A stretch of 5,628 nucleotides of DNA from Helicobacteraceae bacterium. Lineage in GTDB: Bacteria; Campylobacterota; Campylobacteria; Campylobacterales; Sulfurimonadaceae. Shown in pieces: positions 5,302 through 5,628 of this stretch. The notes under the pieces are model-generated. The model ran no database searches and was not told the DNA's origin. It saw only the letters and a program-made list of their open reading frames with translations. Position 1 is the first letter of the stretch, and every line of letters starts with the position of its first letter. The stretch is from positions 1 to 5,628 of the forward strand of contig JAUVKK010000072.1 in NCBI GenBank assembly GCA_030596305.1, in the 5' to 3' direction. The translations under genes and the position numbers were made by a program.

Positions 5302-5628
5302 TCCTTCCTACGTCTTCACAAATAGTCTTTATTCATAGTTGTCCATAATTTATGTCCACTATATGAGATACAACTACATAGTCGTTTTTAAAGAGCAAGC
5401 ATTACCATCAAGGTTATTCACAACAGGCCATTGCTAACTGTCTAAATCTACCACCACCTTACTTAATCGCATTATAAAGAAAATAAGAGATATTGGCATC
5501 ATTGCACCTGATTGTTTGACCCATCTCACTAAAAATGTATAAGATTTTAAAATATCATATTGGATTGATTTGCATTTATATAGTTATTATATTCTCTGAA
5601 AATCATGTAAATATCAGATTTTTTAATA
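5302..5628. other. Gene-free tail with a possible degraded coding remnant
   Basis: No intact gene is visible in these 327 AT-rich bases. On the plus strand, one frame from 5339 to 5542 reads as protein-like text (for example RLFTTGHC, then LSKSTTTLLNRIIKKIRDIG, then IIAPDCLTHLTKNV) broken by a single TAA at 5435-5437, where CAA would restore it. I do not recognise a family, there is no good start or Shine-Dalgarno, and a frame with one stop in 68 codons is not rare when six frames are examined. A short inverted repeat (TAGTTGT 5336-5342, ACAACTA 5370-5376) and a spaced direct repeat of TGTCCA (5340 and 5353) lie at its left end. Confidence 0.25.
5565..5593 (+). promoter_or_regulatory. Possible promoter for a gene beyond the right edge
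   Basis: TTGATT (5565-5570) is separated by 17 nt from TATATT (5588-5593), a fair sigma-70 pair in very AT-rich sequence. The gene it would serve lies outside the window, and such matches are frequent in AT-rich DNA. Confidence 0.3.

Noticed and set aside
5414..5422. TTATTCACA, a perfect match to a DnaA box variant, as part of an origin
   Set aside because: Only a single box is seen, with no cluster, no dnaA or other origin-linked gene; a lone 9-mer is expected by chance.

Overview
The window looks like a piece of a Campylobacterota chromosome, most like a Sulfurimonas- or Sulfurovum-type organism. The main reasons are the rimO-tilS gene pair (to my knowledge the same two genes adjoin in Campylobacter jejuni as Cj1454c-Cj1453c), a short TilS of 335 aa, moderately AT-rich genes and promoters with good -10 boxes but poor -35 boxes. 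The genus is inferred, not proven.

Layout. The left half is a minus-strand operon. rimO (2518 to 1202, ribosomal protein S12 methylthiotransferase) is followed after 4 nt by tilS (1197 to 190, tRNA-Ile lysidine synthetase), and a rho-independent terminator lies at 91-62. The first 58 bases of the window are an exact direct copy of an internal piece of tilS (724-781). They lie just beyond the operon terminator and look like the start of a 723-bp tandem duplication or an assembly artefact.

Divergent from rimO, on the plus strand, is a compact two-gene toxin-antitoxin module. A TumE-family (DUF6516-like) toxin of 100 aa overlaps by 8 nt a 123-aa winged-helix antitoxin of the HVO_A0114 type. The toxin promoter places the predicted transcription start on the toxin ATG, so the toxin message may be leaderless, while the antitoxin has a strong Shine-Dalgarno sequence. 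This is the most interesting regulatory arrangement in the window.

Next comes a BaiN/RdsA (HI0933/YhiN) type flavoprotein gene (3349-4497). It reads through cleanly to a perfectly conserved C-terminus except for one in-frame TGA at codon 316, where the family has glycine. It is annotated as a broken gene, with sequencing error or recoding as alternatives. A stand-alone gene for a secreted 200-aa outer-membrane beta-barrel protein (4653-5255) follows, with its own -10 box, Shine-Dalgarno and a 13-bp stem-loop downstream.

The last 330 bases hold no convincing gene: at most a degraded coding remnant and a possible promoter for a gene beyond the window.

No single pathway links the genes. rimO and tilS both serve the translation apparatus, the toxin-antitoxin pair is a self-contained accessory unit, and the flavoprotein and outer-membrane protein are independent. 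No tRNA, rRNA, CRISPR array or recognisable insertion sequence was seen.
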